Below, one piece after another: positions 60,443 to 64,000 of a DNA stretch of 64,000 nt. Positions within the stretch are counted from its first letter, which is position 1, and each line of letters starts with the position of its first letter. The notes under the pieces were generated by a model. That model was given only the letters and a program-made list of their open reading frames with translations. It was not told the origin of the DNA and did not search any database. Both the position numbers and the translations under genes were made by a program. This stretch comes from JALORV01 sp963780715. GTDB lineage: Bacteria > Pseudomonadota > Gammaproteobacteria > Burkholderiales > Burkholderiaceae_F. The stretch spans positions 1 through 64,000 of the forward strand of contig CAWADK010000015.1 in the NCBI GenBank assembly GCA_963780715.1, in the 5' to 3' direction.

Positions 60443-61852
60443 TCATGGCGCGACCATCTTGCCGGGGTTCATGATTCCGAGCGGATCGAGCGCCTGCTTC
60501 AGTGTTTTCATCAGCCGCAGTTCAATCTCTGACTTGTAGCGCGCGTTCTCACCGCGCTTGAGCTGCCCGATGCCGTGCTCGGCCGAGATCGATCCGCTGA
60601 AGGCATGAACCTGGTCATGGACAGTTTCGTAGATTGCCGGCTGCAGGGCGAGGAAGCGGGCTTCATCCATGCCAAGCGGAGGGCTGACGTTGTAGTGCAG
60701 GTTGCCGTCACCCAGATGGCCAAAGGTGACCATGCGCACGCCTGGAAACCGCTGCTGCAGCAACGCATCGGTCTCGTCGACGAAGCGGGCGATCGACGAG
60801 ATCGGCACCGCGATGTCGTGCTTGATGTTCTTCCCTTCCTGAGTCTGGGCCTCGGAAATCGACTCCCGCAGCAACCACAGCGCGCGCGTCTGTGCGATCG
60901 ATTGCGCGATGGCTGCATCCAGGACCAGGCCGGATTCGATGGCAGCGGCGATCAGGCTCTCCGCCAGTGTCGTGGCGTGCTGCTGATCTTCGTGGTCGCT
61001 CAGCTCCATCAGTACGTAATGCGGGTGCCGTTCGGCAAACGGCGAGCGCTGGCCCTCGAAATGCCGTTCCACCAGTGACAGGCAGAAGTCGCTGAAGCAC
61101 TCGAAGCCCGTCAGCGTCGGGCCGCAGCGGCCCTGGGCGTCCTCGAGCAACTGCAGCGCGGCGTGCAACGAGGGCACTGCCAGCAGCGTCGTGACCTGGG
61201 CGCGCGGCAGTGGAAAGGTCTTCAGGCAGGCGGCGGTAATGATGCCGAGTGTGCCTTCCGCGCCGATGAAGAGATCGCGCAGGTCGTAGCCGGTGTTGTC
61301 CTTGCGCAGTCCGCGCAGGCCATTCCACACCTCGCCCGACGGCAACACCACCTCCAGTCCTAGGCACAGTTCACGCGCGTTGCCATAGCGCAGCACCTGG
61401 ATGCCGCCGGCGTTGGTGCTCAGGTTGCCGCCGATCGTGGCGCTGCCTTCGGCGGCGAGCGAAAGCGGGAACAGCCGGTCGTGCCCGCGCGCGGCAGCCT
61501 GCACGTCGAGCAGAATGCAGCCCGCTTCGGCGGTCAGCGTGTTGTTGGCTGGATCGACCGCGCGGATGCGTGTCATGCGCCTGAGTGACACGAGGATCGC
61601 GCGGCCCGTGTCGTCCGGTGTGGCGCCGCCGACGAGTCCGGTGTTGCCTCCCTGTGGTACGACCGGTGTGCAGGTACGCGAGCACCAGGCGACGATCCGC
61701 GCAACTTCGTCCGTCGTCGCGGGCAAGACCACCGCCTGCGCGCGCCCTACGTAGCGCCGGCGCCAGTCGACCAGGAACGGCGCGACCGCATCGGCTTCGG
61801 TGAGTACATGGGCGGCACCGACGATGCCGTGCAGCTCTTCGATGCTGCTCAT
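60443..61852 (-). CDS. FAD-linked oxidase of the D-lactate/glycolate dehydrogenase type
   Basis: This 469-residue flavoenzyme probably oxidises a 2-hydroxy acid. The FAD-binding segment is PVVPQGGNTGLVGGATPDD, with SAEGSATIGGNLSTNAGGIQVLRYG-type and LFIGAEGTLGIITAACLKTF blocks. The C-terminal FAD-oxidase domain shows FGHLGDGNLHYNVSPP and SAEHGIGQLKRGE, matching the GlcD/Dld2 group. Its ATG overlaps the DUF2069 stop (ATGA), in the wrbA-DUF2069 group. Confidence 0.91.
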   Translation of the reverse strand: MSSIEELHGIVGAAHVLTEADAVAPFLVDWRRRYVGRAQAVVLPATTDEVARIVAWCSRTCTPVVPQGGNTGLVGGATPDDTGRAILVSLRRMTRIRAVDPANNTLTAEAGCILLDVQAAARGHDRLFPLSLAAEGSATIGGNLSTNAGGIQVLRYGNARELCLGLEVVLPSGEVWNGLRGLRKDNTGYDLRDLFIGAEGTLGIITAACLKTFPLPRAQVTTLLAVPSLHAALQLLEDAQGRCGPTLTGFECFSDFCLSLVERHFEGQRSPFAERHPHYVLMELSDHEDQQHATTLAESLIAAAIESGLVLDAAIAQSIAQTRALWLLRESISEAQTQEGKNIKHDIAVPISSIARFVDETDALLQQRFPGVRMVTFGHLGDGNLHYNVSPPLGMDEARFLALQPAIYETVHDQVHAFSGSISAEHGIGQLKRGENARYKSEIELRLMKTLKQALDPLGIMNPGKMVAP

Positions 61853-62241
61853 GATGAGTGGGTCCGGCGCTTGGCGGCGATCTTCATCGGCCGCAGGTAA
61901 ACGATTGCAGCGACGAAGAAGCCTATCGCCAGCGCGCACTGCATTGCGGCGAGCCACGCGACCGGTGCCGGTTCGAACAGGCGCGCCGAGCCCTCCAGCA
62001 CGCTCAGCAGCACGATGAAGAGCGCCACCTGCATCGCATACGCACTGCCGCGCAGCATCGCCGGCAGCGGCAGCAGCAGCGGCACCACCTTCAGGGCGAG
62101 CCACGAGCCTCCGGGCCGCAGCGGTGCCAGCATCAGTTCCCAGGACAGTCCGAGAGCGATCAGTGCGAGCCAGGCCGCGATCGACCAGCGCCACGCGCTG
62201 GCCTGTCGTGCCGTCGTGCCCGGCAGTGGTCCGAAGGTCAC
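61849..62241 (-). CDS. DUF2069 family membrane protein
   Basis: This 130-residue protein of DUF2069 has four hydrophobic segments (AWLALIALGLSWELMLAPL; LKVVPLLLPLPAMLRGSAYAM; QVALFIVLLSVLEGSARLFE) and a basic end (RRTHSS). Its function is unknown. It overlaps the flavoenzyme start by four bases and follows wrbA by three bases, so it is an operon partner of both. Confidence 0.9.
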   Translation of the reverse strand: MTFGPLPGTTARQASAWRWSIAAWLALIALGLSWELMLAPLRPGGSWLALKVVPLLLPLPAMLRGSAYAMQVALFIVLLSVLEGSARLFEPAPVAWLAAMQCALAIGFFVAAIVYLRPMKIAAKRRTHSS

Positions 62242-62244
62242 GGC

Positions 62245-62835
62245 TCAGGTCGCCAGTTGCAGCGCCGTGCGGGCAAGGCGCGCGCCGAGCGCGTGCGCCA
62301 GGCGCCGCTCTTCGTCGGTCAGGACCGGGGGCGCACCGTGGCGGGCCGTGTGACTCGCGCCGTAGGGTGTGCCGCCGCTGCGCGTGGTCATCAGATCAGG
62401 TTCCGTGTAGGGAATCCCGAGCAGCAGCATCCCATGGTGCAGCAATGGCAGCATCATCGACAGCAGCGTTGTCTCCTGGCCTCCGTGCAGGCTGCTGGTG
62501 GTGCAGAACACCGCCGCGGGCTTCCCCGCCAGCACTCCGGACAACCATAGTCCGGAAGTTCCGTCGAAGAAATGCTTCAGTGGCGCCGCCATGTTGCCGA
62601 ACCGCGTCGGCGAGCCGACTGCGAGGCCGCCGCAGGCTTCGAGGTCGGCCAACTCCACGTACGGCGCACCCTCGGCTGGGACTGGCGGCGCGGCGGTCTG
62701 CGTGTAGGGCGCCACCGGTGGCACGGTCCGCAGCCTTGCCTGCGCGCCGTCGACACTGTCGACGCCGGCCGCGATGGCTTCTGCCAGGCGGCGTGTGGCG
62801 CCGTGGCGCGAGTAGAAAAGTACGAGTATGTCCAC
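62245..62835 (-). CDS. wrbA: NAD(P)H:quinone oxidoreductase WrbA
   Basis: This 196-residue flavodoxin-like FMN enzyme reduces quinones by two electrons. The FMN loop is LVLFYSRHGATRRLAEAIAAG, and GGLAVGSPTRFGNMAAPLKHFFD and FCTTSSLHGGQETTLLSMM match the family. The start is a GTG at 62835, as longer starts overlap the divergent yihY region. A TATAAT on this strand lies near 62912-62917. It heads the wrbA-DUF2069-flavoenzyme group. Confidence 0.93.
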   Translation of the reverse strand: MDILVLFYSRHGATRRLAEAIAAGVDSVDGAQARLRTVPPVAPYTQTAAPPVPAEGAPYVELADLEACGGLAVGSPTRFGNMAAPLKHFFDGTSGLWLSGVLAGKPAAVFCTTSSLHGGQETTLLSMMLPLLHHGMLLLGIPYTEPDLMTTRSGGTPYGASHTARHGAPPVLTDEERRLAHALGARLARTALQLAT

Positions 62836-62970
62836 GTGGGCGGGGCCGCACTGCTGCGGCGGTCGGCTCGGGAGGGCGCCGCATGAAGAGGAGCGCGGCG
62901 AACGTGGCCGTATTATAGAAAGCGTTGCCGGATGCCCGGCCTCGCGGGCCGCCGCAGCGTGCCTGGTTCC

Positions 62971-64000
62971 ATGTCCCGCCTGACCGCCGCCCTCGACAGG
63001 TTTCCCTGGCTGAAGACCGCACGCGAAGCAGCGCTGTTCGCGCATCGGCGTGGGCGCGAAGTGCGCCTGCAGCAGGTCGCCGGAAGCCTGACCTTCACCA
63101 CCGTGCTTTCGATCGTGCCGCTGTTTGCGGTCGCGCTCGCCCTGTTTTCCGTGTTCCCGTACTTCGCGGACTTTCGCGAGGCGTTTCAGTCGCTGGTGCA
63201 AAGGACGCTGCCGGCGCAGATCTCCTCGCACGGTCCTGCGCTACCTCAGCGAGTTCGCGCAGCAGGCGACGCGCCTGACAGCGGCCGGACTGATCTTCCT
63301 CGGCCTGACAGCGCTCGCGATGATCATGACCGTCGATCGCGTGCTCAACGACATCTGGCAGGTGCACGAGCGCCGGCCACTCAGCCAGCGCGTGCTGATC
63401 TACTGGGCGATCATCACGCTGGGGCCGATCGTGATCGGAGCCAGCCTGACCGCGAGTTCGTACCTCTGGTCGCTGTCCGAGGACGCGATCATGCGCACCC
63501 CGGGTTGGCTGCGCCGCCTCATCGACTACGCGCCGGTGGTGCTGAGCGGATTCGCCTACGCCGCGCTGTACGTGTTCGTGCCGAATCGCACCGTGCGCTG
63601 GCGCGATGCACTGATCGGCGGGTTCGTGGCCGCCTTGCTCGCTGAAGTGCTCAAGTCCGCCTTTGGCTACTTCATCGGGAGAGGGGCGGTGCGTTCGATC
63701 TACGGCGCCTTCGCCGCGTTGCCGCTGTTCCTCCTGTGGATGTACCTGTCTTGGTACGCGCTGCTGTTCGGGGCGGCAATCGCAGCGACGCTGCCGCGAA
63801 TGCGGGCGACGCGGTTTTCGGACGAGCTGCGGGCGGGCAACGCCTTCGTCACCGCGCTTGCGCTGATCCGCCAGTCACTCAACGCGCGGCGCAGCGGCAA
63901 CGCTGCCGTCGGCGGGCAGGAACTGGCACGAGGCGCGCGCACCGACCTTGCCGAGGCCGAGCGGCTGCTCGAAAGTCTCGAGCGCCTCGGTTACGTACGC
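62971..64000 (+). pseudogene. YihY/BrkB family membrane protein, frameshifted, 3' end outside window
   Basis: This is a YihY/virulence factor BrkB-family inner-membrane protein with about six membrane segments. The first part (MSRLTAALDRFPWLKTAREAAL; VAGSLTFTTVLSIVPLFAVA) reads from 62971. At about 63232 the sequence CACGGTCCTG carries an extra G; removing it restores LRYLSEFAQQATRLTAAGLIFL and the rest of the protein (GRGAVRSIYGAFAALPLFLLW) to the window end. Both halves are conserved, so this is probably an indel error or a very recent mutation. It is divergent from wrbA. Confidence 0.85.

Noticed and set aside
1..64000. CRISPR arrays, insertion sequences, prophage genes, rRNA
   Set aside because: No regularly spaced repeats, transposase, integrase, phage structural gene or rRNA sequence was seen.

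Overview
The window reads as a contiguous piece of a high-GC Gram-negative chromosome, most likely a betaproteobacterium close to the Burkholderiales. The basis is the gene order scpB-rluB-rimP-nusA-infB-rbfA-truB-typA, the rnfB-nth-DUF1841 group, the polyhydroxyalkanoate (PHA) genes, and a lexA-imuA-imuB-dnaE2 mutagenesis cassette. No rRNA, tRNA, CRISPR array, phage gene or insertion sequence was seen. Coding density is high and many genes overlap by ATGA.

Layout. 1-6.1 kb: the 3' end of a GspE-type secretion ATPase, a membrane protein, a minus-strand moxR-GNAT-VWA-lipoprotein group, and two small c-type cytochromes. 6.1-9.7 kb: DUF1841, nth, rnfB, an intracellular PHA depolymerase and a 7Fe ferredoxin, all minus strand. 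9.8-14.4 kb: a branched-chain amino-acid-type ABC importer with its two permeases fused. 14.4-21.6 kb: pncB, a D-cysteine desulfhydrase-like enzyme, an Asp/Glu racemase, an aminotransferase, a LUD protein, an ion transporter and a 2-hydroxyacid dehydrogenase. 21.6-24.9 kb: a PHA granule protein, acyl-CoA-binding protein, a wax ester synthase/DGAT and AlaX. 25.1-32.3 kb: a secreted binding-protein/rhodanese fusion and the histidine utilisation operon hutUHGI plus a VOC gene. 32.3-39.5 kb: the SOS mutagenesis cassette lexA-imuA-imuB-dnaE2, with a vapBC toxin-antitoxin pair between imuB and dnaE2 and a clear LexA box in front of lexA. 39.7-44.2 kb: a run of small stand-alone genes (VOC, DUF488, DUF1697, GFA, MAPEG, GNAT, a small membrane protein, tag). 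44.5-55.1 kb: the conserved translation/transcription operon. 55.2-64 kb: an EamA transporter, DUF2189, DUF2788, dusA, two DUF4124 proteins, an unrecognised secreted protein, a FAD-linked lactate-type dehydrogenase, DUF2069, wrbA and a yihY gene that runs off the end.

Two themes stand out. First, the SOS cassette carries a toxin-antitoxin module inside it and a four-copy 14-bp tandem repeat between imuA and imuB. Second, six genes (nth, wax synthase, DUF1697, rluB, rimP, yihY) contain single-base frameshifts inside otherwise well-conserved proteins. Several are in genes that are normally kept, so sequence or assembly indels are the first explanation to test.
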